From: an uncultured Burkholderiales bacterium
GTDB lineage: Bacteria; Pseudomonadota; Gammaproteobacteria; Burkholderiales; Burkholderiaceae_E
Direction of reading: 5' to 3'
NCBI GenBank assembly: GCA_903898725.1
Contig: CAIUGQ010000600.1
Coordinates: 1-16,601 of the forward strand
DNA: 16,601 bases
Position 1 is the stretch's first letter. Every line of letters begins with the position of its first letter. The position numbers and the translations under genes are program-made. This document shows, one piece after another, positions 7,731-16,601 of this stretch. A model generated the notes under the pieces. That model saw nothing but the letters and a program-made list of their open reading frames with translations. It was not told the DNA's origin and searched no databases.

Positions 7731-8483
7731 TCAGTTGGAGGTGTCGCTCGGGCGCGATCCGTCGAAGTGACGGCGCGTGCCCCAGCCCGTCGCCGGCAAG
7801 CGATTGCCGGGGTGGCCAGGATCCGGACCCCAGATCGCCTGGTAGGTGTCGATGCAGCGGCCCTGTCGCTGCCACTGCCAAGCCAGACCGGCCAGGAGCA
7901 TCCACCATGCGCCGAGCAAGCCGGCCATCCATCGCGGCGCATCGGCCGTGACCAGTCCGGTTGCGATGACCGCCGCCGCCAGCGCAAGGGCCAGCCATCC
8001 CAGGCCCTTGTGCAGCCGCTCGAACCATCGGCGGTGCGACGTCATGTCGTAATGGTCGCCGCGCATCGAGGGGGCGGTCGGCCCCCCCTTGCTGCCGCGC
8101 GCCCACGCACTGATCAGTTGCCCGGCGCCGAGCGCCACCACCGACCAGCCCAGCCAGTGGTGCCAGGCGGCCAGGGCGCTCGCCTGTGCTCCCCGGTTCC
8201 AGGCGAGTAGGGCTCCCAGGGCGACCAGCGACATCCCGAGGTACTGCAGCCCGCGGTGGGCATGCCACCAGGCCCGGTTGTCCAGCACGCGCGGCCAGTC
8301 CTGACGCGGCGTCACCTTGAAGTAACGCGCCGCGAGCACGCCAACCGGCAGCAGCACCCCCCAGGCGGCGACCATGCTGCGCGCATGCCAGACCAGCCAG
8401 TCGGGCAGGTGGTGATCGCCTGCGCCGCTGAGGGGCGTCAGCCACCACTCGAGCGACAGGGCGGACGTCAGCACCGCCGTCAA
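7731..8483 (-). CDS. Cytochrome b561-type transmembrane protein
   Basis: Inner-membrane protein of 250 residues with about five membrane segments (roughly 34-53, 79-95, 108-128, 158-177 and 184-203). It resembles the cytochrome b561 / ferric reductase domain that in eukaryotes often follows a DOMON domain: WGVLLPVGVLAARYFKV (41-57), HRGLQYLG (76-83), HHWLGW (108-113) and HKGLGW (158-163). H33, H76, H108 or H109, and H158 would form the two haem-ligand pairs. The family moves electrons across membranes, often from ascorbate; the partner here is unknown. The start is the TTG at 8483, which overlaps the TGA of the SMP-30 gene as TTGA, with GGAG (complement of 8494-8497) ten bases upstream; a GTG three codons later is an alternative. 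The C-terminal 45 residues after C210 are soluble and unrecognised. A b561 protein inside a sugar ABC operon is unusual. Confidence 0.8.
   Translation of the reverse strand: MTAVLTSALSLEWWLTPLSGAGDHHLPDWLVWHARSMVAAWGVLLPVGVLAARYFKVTPRQDWPRVLDNRAWWHAHRGLQYLGMSLVALGALLAWNRGAQASALAAWHHWLGWSVVALGAGQLISAWARGSKGGPTAPSMRGDHYDMTSHRRWFERLHKGLGWLALALAAAVIATGLVTADAPRWMAGLLGAWWMLLAGLAWQWQRQGRCIDTYQAIWGPDPGHPGNRLPATGWGTRRHFDGSRPSDTSN
8480..8483 (-). other. TTGA stop/start overlap between SMP-30 and b561 genes
   Basis: The minus-strand TTGA joins the TGA stop of the SMP-30-like gene to the TTG start of the b561 gene. It is the same four-base junction as between the two permeases of this operon. Confidence 0.65.
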
Positions 8484-9400
8484 GGACGCTGCACTCCGGC
8501 CGTCTGAAGACGGATGCGGTACAGCGAGGTGCTGGCCGCGATGTAGAGCTGGTCGCGGGCCGCGCCGCCGAAGGTCAGGTTGCCGACCTTCTCGGGCACC
8601 GGGATGCGTCCGATGCGGGTGCCGTCCGGGTGATAGACCTGGACGCTGTCTTCGCTGCTGCTGTAGACGAAACCGTGCACGTCGATCCGCAGGCCGTCCG
8701 CCAGGCCGGGCGAGATCTCGGCAAACACGCGCGGGCGGGCCAGGGTCTGTCCCTCGAGCACGTCGAACGCGACGATGTGGTGATGGCCGCCGCCGTCGCT
8801 GCGCAGCGCCGCCGACGTGTCGCTCACGTAGAGGATGCGCTCGTCGGGCGAGAAGGCCAGGCCGTTGGGCTCTTCGACGAAGTCGCTCGCGACCCGCAGC
8901 TCGCCGGTGGCGGGGTCGAAACGGAAGACGAAGCAGTCGCCCAGCTCGCTCTGCGCCCGGTGACCCTCACGGTCGGAGACGATGCCGTAGGGCGGGTCGG
9001 TGAACCAGATCGAGCCGTCGGACTTCACGATCACGTCGTTGGGCGAATTGAGCCGCCGTCCGCGATAGTGGCTGACCACGATCTCGTCGCGCGCCCCCTG
9101 CAGGCCGGCATCGAAGCGCGTGCGCACGATGGCGCGCATGCCGTGCGAGCAGTGCAGCAGCGACCCGTCGGCCTCGCGGGTGTGGCCGTTGGTGAATTCG
9201 ACCGCCTCGCGCCAGACGCTCATGCCGGACGTCTCGTGCCAGCGGAGCATGCGGTTGGACGGGATGTCGCTCCACAGCAGCGAGTCGTCCTCGTGCATCC
9301 ACACCGGCCCTTCGCTCCAGGTGGCACCCGTGCACAGGCGCTCGAGCGCGCCTGCGCCCAGTGCTACGGGGCCGAACCGCAGGTCGAACACCTCGATCAT
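8480..9400 (-). CDS. SMP-30/gluconolactonase/LRE-like protein
   Basis: Six-bladed beta-propeller of the SMP-30/gluconolactonase family, 306 residues, full length. These metal-dependent enzymes open sugar lactones. The expected divalent-metal ligands are visible: E30 in WSEGPVW (28-34), N121 in NSPNDVIV (118-125), N179 in EEPNGLAFSPD (176-186) and D235 in GLADGLRID (232-240). IWFTDPPYG (131-139) is the usual family motif. No signal peptide, so it should act in the cytoplasm. Start taken as the ATG at 9400, whose product begins as family members do; its ribosome binding site is poor. It is the first gene of the operon, behind a 254-base gap, and overlaps the b561 gene. Inference: it hydrolyses a lactone derived from the solute carried by the ABC importer. 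Related family members hydrolyse other esters, so the substrate is open. Confidence 0.9.
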   Translation of the reverse strand: MIEVFDLRFGPVALGAGALERLCTGATWSEGPVWMHEDDSLLWSDIPSNRMLRWHETSGMSVWREAVEFTNGHTREADGSLLHCSHGMRAIVRTRFDAGLQGARDEIVVSHYRGRRLNSPNDVIVKSDGSIWFTDPPYGIVSDREGHRAQSELGDCFVFRFDPATGELRVASDFVEEPNGLAFSPDERILYVSDTSAALRSDGGGHHHIVAFDVLEGQTLARPRVFAEISPGLADGLRIDVHGFVYSSSEDSVQVYHPDGTRIGRIPVPEKVGNLTFGGAARDQLYIAASTSLYRIRLQTAGVQRP

Positions 9401-9540
9401 GCAGCGCTCGGGCGGGGCGACCGGGCCGCGGGCAGGTGCACGGCGTGATCGGACGGGATTCGGTGGAGCGGGATCACGACCAGCAAGACGATATCCGTTC
9501 GGCGGTTCGGGACACACCGCAGACTTGGCGGAGTGGCGCC

Positions 9541-9568
9541 ATCCTAACGGAATCGTGTCGGATTTACA
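9541..9568 (-). promoter_or_regulatory. Weak sigma70-like promoter candidate for the SMP-30/b561/ABC operon
   Basis: On the minus strand TGTAAA (complement of 9563-9568, 3 of 6 matches to TTGACA) and TAGGAT (complement of 9541-9546, 4 of 6 to TATAAT) are separated by 16 bases. It would give a leader of about 130 bases before the ATG at 9400. Low information; position and the local drop in GC are the main support. Confidence 0.3.
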
Positions 9569-9570
9569 CG
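9554..9570. promoter_or_regulatory. Inverted repeat CGTGT-N7-ACACG, possible operator
   Basis: Perfect five-base arms at 9554-9558 and 9566-9570 around a seven-base spacer, overlapping the candidate -35 element of the operon. A further GTGTC/GACAC pair nests with it. A dimeric regulator could bind here, but such short repeats arise by chance and no regulator gene is in the window. Confidence 0.3.
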
Positions 9571-9654
9571 AGGACACGGCGCGGCCCGCACGGCCCGTGA
9601 CCGCCCGCATGCACGCCGCCGATCGTCCTGCTGCTCGGCCGCAGCCCCTGCAGT

Positions 9655-12579
<2,925 letters not shown>

Positions 12580-12696
12580 CGGGGCTGCCCGCAGCGCAAG
12601 GGCAGCGGGCCGAAAGAGGGCAACCTGCTAATATAGCCGACTCGGGGTTTCGTCCCTTCCCGCCGTACCCGCGCCGTTCTCCCCCCTCGCTCGCCC
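12580..12696. promoter_or_regulatory. Divergent promoter region of uvrA and the MFS gene
   Basis: 117 bases between divergent starts. The only A/T-rich island is GCTAATATAGC at 12628-12638. It gives a TATATT -10-like hexamer towards uvrA and TAATAT towards the transporter, and has four-base inverted arms GCTA/TAGC. No good -35 element lies at 16-18 bases in either direction, so the call rests on base composition and position. Confidence 0.4.
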
Positions 12697-13944
12697 ATGT
12701 CAGCCGACGCCGCAGCCGTGTCCGCGCCGGACCCCCGTCGCATGACGCCCCTGGAGCTGCGGGCCAGTCTGTCGCTCGCGTCGCTGTACGCGTTCCGCAT
12801 GCTCGGGCTGTTCCTGATCCTGCCGGTCTTCGCGGTGCACGCCCACACGCTGCCGGGCGGCAACGAGCCGCTGCTGGTGGGCCTGGTGCTGGGCATCTAC
12901 AGCCTCACGCAGGGGCTGCTGCAGCTGCCCTTCGGCATGGCCTCCGACCGGCTCGGGCGCAAGCCCGTGATCATCTTCGGGCTCGTGCTGTTCGCCTTCG
13001 GCAGCCTCGTCGCCGCGCAGGCCACCGACCTCACCTGGACGATCATCGGGCGTGCGCTGCAGGGCACCGGCGCCATCTCGGCGGCGGTCACCGCCTGCAT
13101 CGCCGACCTCACGCGCGATTCGCAGCGCACCAAGGCGATGGGACTGGTCGGCGCCTCGATCGGCCTGACCTTCGCGGTGTCGCTGGTCGTGGCGCCGCTG
13201 CTCTACGCCTGGGTCGGCATGGCGGGGCTCTTCCATGTCACCGGTGCGCTGGCGCTGGTCGGCATCCTGATCGTGCGGGTCGCCGTGCCGCCGCTCGAGC
13301 GCCCGCCCGGCGCGGTCGGCCCCGACGGCAGCCGCCTGGTGCGCACGCGCTTTCGCGAGGTCGCGCTCGATCCCGAGCTGGTCCGGCTGAACGTGGGCAT
13401 CTTCTCGCTGCACCTCGTGCAGATGGCGATGTTCGTCGTGCTCCCGGCCTGGCTGGTCGAGCGCGCGCAGCTGCCGCTCGCCGACCACTGGAAGGTCTAC
13501 CTGCCGGTGGTGGCCGCGTCGTTCGTGCTGATGGTGCCGCCGATCGCCTGGGGCGAGCGCAGCGGTCGCCTGCGCCTCGTGACGCTCGTGTCGATCGCAC
13601 TCATCCTCGCCGCGCAGCTCGGCTACGCGGCGCAGCCGGTGGGCATCCTGCCGTTCGCGGTGCTGCTGCTGGTGTTCTTCGGCGCGTTCAACGTGCTCGA
13701 GGCGACCGTGCCCTCGATGGTCTCCCGGCTCGCGCCGCCCGACGTCAAGGGCACCGCGCTCGGCCTCTACAACACCGTGCAGGCACTCGGCCTGTTCGCC
13801 GGCGGCGCGCTCGGCGGCTGGGTGTCGTCGCGCTTCGGCGGCGTGGCGGTGTTCGTGCTCTGCGGCGGCGTGATGGCGGTCTGGCTGGCGGTCGCCGCAG
13901 GCCAGCGGCGCTGGCCGCAGCCGGGCGGGCGCGGGGCGCACTGA
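12697..13944 (+). CDS. MFS transporter, YajR-like
   Basis: Inner-membrane secondary transporter of the major facilitator superfamily, 415 residues with about 12 membrane segments. The MFS motif A is GMASDRLGRKPV at 80-91, after the second helix. The opening MTPLELRASLSLASLYAFRM is characteristic of the YajR-related group found next to uvrA and ssb in Betaproteobacteria. E. coli YajR has an extra C-terminal ferredoxin-like YAM domain; this protein ends soon after the last helix and lacks it. Start at 12697 has no visible Shine-Dalgarno; the ATG at 12742 (15 codons later) starts exactly at the conserved MTPLELR and may be the true one. Substrate unknown; drug or metabolite efflux is the usual guess for the family. 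Divergent from uvrA, convergent with the next MFS gene. Confidence 0.92.
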   Translation: MSADAAAVSAPDPRRMTPLELRASLSLASLYAFRMLGLFLILPVFAVHAHTLPGGNEPLLVGLVLGIYSLTQGLLQLPFGMASDRLGRKPVIIFGLVLFAFGSLVAAQATDLTWTIIGRALQGTGAISAAVTACIADLTRDSQRTKAMGLVGASIGLTFAVSLVVAPLLYAWVGMAGLFHVTGALALVGILIVRVAVPPLERPPGAVGPDGSRLVRTRFREVALDPELVRLNVGIFSLHLVQMAMFVVLPAWLVERAQLPLADHWKVYLPVVAASFVLMVPPIAWGERSGRLRLVTLVSIALILAAQLGYAAQPVGILPFAVLLLVFFGAFNVLEATVPSMVSRLAPPDVKGTALGLYNTVQALGLFAGGALGGWVSSRFGGVAVFVLCGGVMAVWLAVAAGQRRWPQPGGRGAH

Positions 13945-13949
13945 GCCTC

Positions 13950-13973
13950 GAACCACCCGCCTGGCGGGGGTTC
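13950..13973. terminator. Strong hairpin between convergent MFS genes, likely bidirectional terminator
   Basis: GAACC(A)CCCGC at 13950-13960, loop CTG, GCGGGGGTTC at 13964-13973: ten base pairs with one bulged A. It fills the 27-base gap between the two convergent genes and its right arm enters the stop codon of the minus-strand gene. No T-tract on either side, so termination would rely on the very stable stem or on Rho. Confidence 0.6.
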
Positions 13974-15162
13974 AGCGCCGGGGGCGGGCGGCCGCGGCGC
14001 CGCTGCCCATCAGCGCGGCGATCGACCACAGCAGCGCCGACGGTCCGACTGCGGCGAGTGCGGCGCCCAGCACCACCGGCAGGGTGACCGCGTTCGCACT
14101 GACCCACATCGTGCGCAGCGCGATCACGCTGCCGCGCTGCGCATCCTCGACGGCCTGGTGCATGGTGGACAGCACCATCGGCTGCGCGATCCCGATCGTC
14201 ATGCCCAGGGCGAGCGCGCAGCCCGCCATGTAGGTCGCCGACTCCCCGAACGGATAGAGCCCGAACACGATGGCGCTGGCGATCAGCGAGACCGTCAGCA
14301 CGACCGGCTCGCTCAGCCTGTGCGCGACCCACGGCATGATCGCGCGCACCAGGACGACGCCCGCCGCGAACAGCCCGTAGATGGCGCCGATCGACGTGGC
14401 CGACAGCCCGCGCGCATACCCGAGCGTCGGCACGAAGAAGGCGTGGGCGTCCCAGCCGCCGGTGGCGAGTCCGTCGACGATCATCATCCGGCGGACCGTC
14501 GGATTGCGCAGCAGCTGCCGCAGCGTGACGCGCGCCGTCGCGGCGCGTGCCTCGGGTGGCGCAGGCGGGCGTGCCGAGCGTGCGATCGCGGCACCGATCA
14601 GCGGGAACACGAGGAGGGCGAGCAAGGCACCGCGCGGACCGATGAGGTCGTGGAGCACGCCCGCCGCGAGCGGGCCCAGGACGTTGCTGGCCGACGGGGC
14701 GAGCCCGACCCAGGCGAAGGTGCTCCGCAGACCGGCCGCGTCGCGCGCCATCCGGGCGGCGGTCCGCTGCAGCGTGATCAGACCGGCATTGGCGGCGGCG
14801 CCGCCGAGCGCGCCCGCCGCGCACAGCAGTGCGAAGCGGGCCGGGCCGTCGAGCAGGCTGGCGCCGCATCCGAGGAGCGGGGCAGCGAAGCCCAGCGCGA
14901 GCGCGACGGCCATCGGCGGACGGTAGCCCCGGGCATCGACATGACCGCCGACCCACCAGGCGATCGCGATCGGTCCGACGGCGAAGCTCGCCAGCAGCAC
15001 CCCGACCTGTGCCGCACCGGCGCCCGCCTGCAGCAGGATCAGCGGACCGATCACGCGCATGCCGGTGATGCCGGCGTGAAGGCTCACCTGCGCCGCGATC
15101 AGCGCCGGCAGCCCTCGGAGGCCCGCGGGCCGGGGTGGCGGCTGGGCGATGTCGGTCGTCAC
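13972..15162 (-). CDS. MFS transporter, second and unrelated to its neighbour
   Basis: Predicted inner-membrane secondary transporter, 396 residues, about 12 hydrophobic segments rich in Ala, Gly and Leu. A motif-A-like GGHVDARGYR lies at 72-81 after the second helix, and a basic central loop (about 195-215) separates the halves. It shares no obvious sequence with the YajR-like protein beside it. Start is taken as the GTG at 15162, giving an N-terminal tail of about 18 residues before the first helix; the Shine-Dalgarno is weak (TGGAC). An internal ATG at residue 35 would cut into the first helix and is unlikely. The C-terminus ends in an Arg-rich tail. It reads against both flanking genes and separates two genes that are normally adjacent in related bacteria, so it may be an insertion. 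Substrate unknown. Confidence 0.85.
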   Translation of the reverse strand: MTTDIAQPPPRPAGLRGLPALIAAQVSLHAGITGMRVIGPLILLQAGAGAAQVGVLLASFAVGPIAIAWWVGGHVDARGYRPPMAVALALGFAAPLLGCGASLLDGPARFALLCAAGALGGAAANAGLITLQRTAARMARDAAGLRSTFAWVGLAPSASNVLGPLAAGVLHDLIGPRGALLALLVFPLIGAAIARSARPPAPPEARAATARVTLRQLLRNPTVRRMMIVDGLATGGWDAHAFFVPTLGYARGLSATSIGAIYGLFAAGVVLVRAIMPWVAHRLSEPVVLTVSLIASAIVFGLYPFGESATYMAGCALALGMTIGIAQPMVLSTMHQAVEDAQRGSVIALRTMWVSANAVTLPVVLGAALAAVGPSALLWSIAALMGSGAAAARPRR

Positions 15163-15372
15163 GAGTCCAGTCTAGCGAGCGCGGCGGCCGCGGTGCTTCC
15201 GTTTTCCGGTCCGCGGCGAGCGGGTCCGACCGGGCGATCCGACCTCCGATCTAGGTCCGCCGGCCGAAGGCGGCGCGCGGGCGCTGCGGTAAGCTGTCGC
15301 ATGACGGCGGAGTCTTCCGCCCACCGCACACACGGTCGGCGCCGCGCGCCGGCTTCCCCTCAGGAGAGCCCC
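15163..15372. other. 210-base divergent gap between the second MFS gene and ssb
   Basis: No gene seen. Very GC-rich. The only -10-like element towards ssb is TAAGCT at 15290-15295, without a convincing -35. I see no LexA box (CTG-N10-CAG) here. Confidence 0.4.
15362..15366 (+). promoter_or_regulatory. Ribosome binding site of ssb
   Basis: AGGAG six bases before the ATG at 15373; a clear match that decides the start, since the same frame stays open far upstream. Confidence 0.85.
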
Positions 15373-15894
15373 ATGGCATCGGTCAACAAGGTCATCGTCG
15401 TCGGCAACCTCGGGAAGGATCCCGAGACCCGCTACTCCCCCAATGGCGGTGCCATCTGCAACGTGCGGATCGCCACCACGCGCAACTGGAAGGACAAGGC
15501 CACCGGCGAGAAGAAGGAAGAGACCGAATGGCATTCGGTGGTCTTCTACGACCGCCTGGCCGAGATTGCCGGCGAATACCTGAAGAAGGGCCGATCGGTG
15601 TATGTCGAGGGCCGGCTCAAGACGCGCAAGTGGCAGGACAAGGAAGGCCAGGACCGCTACACGACCGAGATCATCGCCAACGAGATGCAGCTGCTCGGTT
15701 CGCGCGAGGGCATGGGCGGCGGCGGCAACATGCCGGCCGATGATGGCGGCGGCTACAGCCGAGAGTCCTACGGCGGCGGCAGTGGCGGCGGCGGTGGCGG
15801 TGGTGCCCGCTCCGGCGGCGGTGGTGGTGCGCCCGCCCGCAAGCCGGCCCCTGCGGCGGGCCTCGGCGACATGGACGACGACATCCCGTTCTGA
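15373..15894 (+). CDS. ssb: Single-stranded DNA-binding protein
   Basis: Homotetrameric protein that coats single-stranded DNA in replication, recombination and repair. 173 residues, in the usual range of 150-180. The OB fold spans about 1-110: MASVNKVIVVGNLGKDPETRY at the start, aromatic DNA-stacking residues W39 and W53 (TEWHSVVFYDRLAE), VYVEGRLKTRKW at 77-88 and TTEIIANEMQLLG. A glycine-rich linker follows at about 116-152 and then the acidic tip DMDDDIPF, the docking peptide for partner proteins. The start is fixed by AGGAG at 15362 and the conserved N-terminus. It lies right of the uvrA-MFS pair, its common neighbours in Betaproteobacteria, but with a second MFS gene in between. The DUF2490 gene begins 11 bases after its stop and probably shares transcription. 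Confidence 0.98.
   Translation: MASVNKVIVVGNLGKDPETRYSPNGGAICNVRIATTRNWKDKATGEKKEETEWHSVVFYDRLAEIAGEYLKKGRSVYVEGRLKTRKWQDKEGQDRYTTEIIANEMQLLGSREGMGGGGNMPADDGGGYSRESYGGGSGGGGGGGARSGGGGGAPARKPAPAAGLGDMDDDIPF
15715..15835 (+). repeat. Low-complexity GGC/GGT tract coding the SSB glycine linker
   Basis: Runs of GGC and GGT codons, densest at 15769-15834, encode the glycine-rich linker of SSB. It is an in-frame coding repeat, not a mobile or regulatory repeat. Its triplet repetition makes it prone to in-frame length change. Confidence 0.7.
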
Positions 15895-15905
15895 GCCTGG
15901 GTCCC

Positions 15906-16601
15906 GTGCGTCCGGCATGGCGGGCGCTGGCCCTGACCCTGGCCCTGGCGCCGCCGGTCGCCTCGGCGGCCGGACTCGAGCAGCGGGTCAACGAGTTCTG
16001 GCCCGAGCTCGATGCGTTCGTCACGCTCGATGAACGCAGCCGACTGTTCCTGCTGCTCTCGTTCGCCCGCGGCCGCGAATACGCCGGTGCGACCGAGGCG
16101 AGCTGGGGCGTGCACTACGATCGCTTCGCCTTCCCGCTGCCCGACTGGTGGCGGCAGGCGGTGCCGATGATGGACTCGGGCTGGAACCTCGCGTTCCGGG
16201 TCGGCTACAACCGCATCTCGGCGCTCGATGGCGCGGGCGCCGACGAGAACCGCCTGCTCGGCGACGTCACGCTGCGCAGCGTGCCGCTCCTCTGGGGCCT
16301 CCAGCTCGCCGACCGCAGTCGGTTCGAGCTGCGCGACATCGACGGCAGCCGCTCCTGGCGCTACCGCAACCGGGGCCGGATCGAGCGCGGCTTCGGGCCT
16401 GCGGACCTGTTCGGCGCGTCGCTCGGCGCGCCGCTCGCGGCCTTGGGCGTCGCGGGCATCACCCCGTACGCGATGCTCGAGTGGACCTGGGATTCCCGCG
16501 TGTCCGACTGGAACCGTCGCTACCAGCAGTACGGGGTCGAGGTCGAGCTGCGCGGCAGGCTCGGTGCCGAGGTCTACGTCGGCATCCAGGACCAGGCCCG
16601 C
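15906..16601 (+). CDS. DUF2490-type outer-membrane protein, 3' end beyond window
   Basis: 232 codons are visible with no stop before the window edge. From the GTG at 15906 the product begins with a signal peptide (basic VRPAWR, hydrophobic ALALTLALAPPVA, cleavage near ASA|AG), then a beta-rich sequence with alternating hydrophobic and polar residues. NEFWPELDAFVTLDERSRL, FRVGYNRI, DENRLLGDV, YRNRGRIERGF and ITPYAMLEWTWD match the layout of DUF2490 proteins, predicted small outer-membrane barrels of about 220-260 residues, so probably only a little is missing. Function of the family is unknown. The start is only 11 bases after the ssb stop, with no good Shine-Dalgarno (CTGGG), which suggests co-transcription with ssb. 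No other start codon lies in frame between the ssb stop and this GTG. Family assignment is by pattern recognition and could be wrong; the gene itself is well supported by signal peptide and codon bias. Confidence 0.75.
   Translation, partial: MRPAWRALALTLALAPPVASAAGLEQRVNEFWPELDAFVTLDERSRLFLLLSFARGREYAGATEASWGVHYDRFAFPLPDWWRQAVPMMDSGWNLAFRVGYNRISALDGAGADENRLLGDVTLRSVPLLWGLQLADRSRFELRDIDGSRSWRYRNRGRIERGFGPADLFGASLGAPLAALGVAGITPYAMLEWTWDSRVSDWNRRYQQYGVEVELRGRLGAEVYVGIQDQAR

Larger units (their letters stand above)
9401..9654. other. 254-base intergenic region between uvrA and the SMP-30 operon
   Basis: No convincing gene. uvrA ends on the left-reading strand at 9655 and the SMP-30 operon starts at 9400 on the same strand. 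The stretch around 9535-9575 is less GC-rich than its surroundings and holds a weak promoter candidate and a short inverted repeat. No clear terminator with a T-tract follows uvrA, so read-through cannot be excluded. No riboswitch recognised. Confidence 0.5.

Noticed and set aside
15257..15273. Hairpin CCGCC-N7-GGCGG before ssb
   Set aside because: Pure G/C five-base arms are common by chance here and there is no T-tract or gene end for it to serve.
15715..15835. Direct repeats suggesting a CRISPR or minisatellite
   Set aside because: They are GGC/GGT codons of the SSB glycine linker, in frame, without unique spacers.
14158..15894. Long N-terminal extension of ssb
   Set aside because: The frame stays open across the antisense of the second MFS gene; the conserved SSB N-terminus and the AGGAG site fix the start at 15373.

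Overview
The window reads as chromosomal DNA of a high-GC Gram-negative bacterium, most likely a betaproteobacterium (Burkholderiales-like). Support: very strong G/C preference at third codon positions, a TonB-dependent outer-membrane receptor, a Tat-type signal on a binding protein, and the order uvrA – MFS transporter – ssb, which I know as recurrent in Betaproteobacteria. The species cannot be named from sequence alone. I see no rRNA, tRNA, CRISPR array, insertion sequence, integrase or phage gene.

Layout, left to right. (1) 1-945, minus: 5' part of a Glu/Leu/Phe/Val dehydrogenase (glutamate dehydrogenase), cut by the window edge, preceded by a 71-codon unknown small gene (983-1198, minus). 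(2) About 1197-3437, plus: a TonB-dependent receptor closest in motif to the YncD/PqqU type (PQQ uptake in E. coli); its body is clear but its start is not. (3) 3487-9400, minus: a tightly packed six-gene cluster, in transcription order an SMP-30/gluconolactonase-like protein, a cytochrome b561-type membrane protein, and a complete CUT1-type carbohydrate ABC importer (ATPase, Tat-exported binding protein, MalF-like and MalG-like permeases). Two junctions are four-base TTGA stop/start overlaps. (4) 9655-12579, minus: uvrA. (5) 12697-13944, plus: a YajR-like MFS transporter. (6) 13972-15162, minus: a second, unrelated MFS transporter, separated from the first by a strong hairpin. (7) 15373-15894, plus: ssb. 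(8) 15906-end, plus: the 5' part of a DUF2490-type outer-membrane protein, 11 bases after ssb.

Functionally, housekeeping functions (uvrA, ssb, gdhA) flank a catabolic/transport island. In that island the importer would bring in a sugar, polyol or sugar-lactone-like solute, the SMP-30 enzyme could open a lactone in the cytoplasm, and the b561 protein suggests a membrane redox step. A PqqU-like receptor converging on this operon raises, but does not prove, a link to periplasmic PQQ-dependent sugar oxidation. The b561 + SMP-30 + ABC combination is the part of the window that best deserves follow-up. No regulator gene for the island lies inside the window; the only regulatory hints are a weak promoter and a short inverted repeat in the 254-base gap before the SMP-30 gene.
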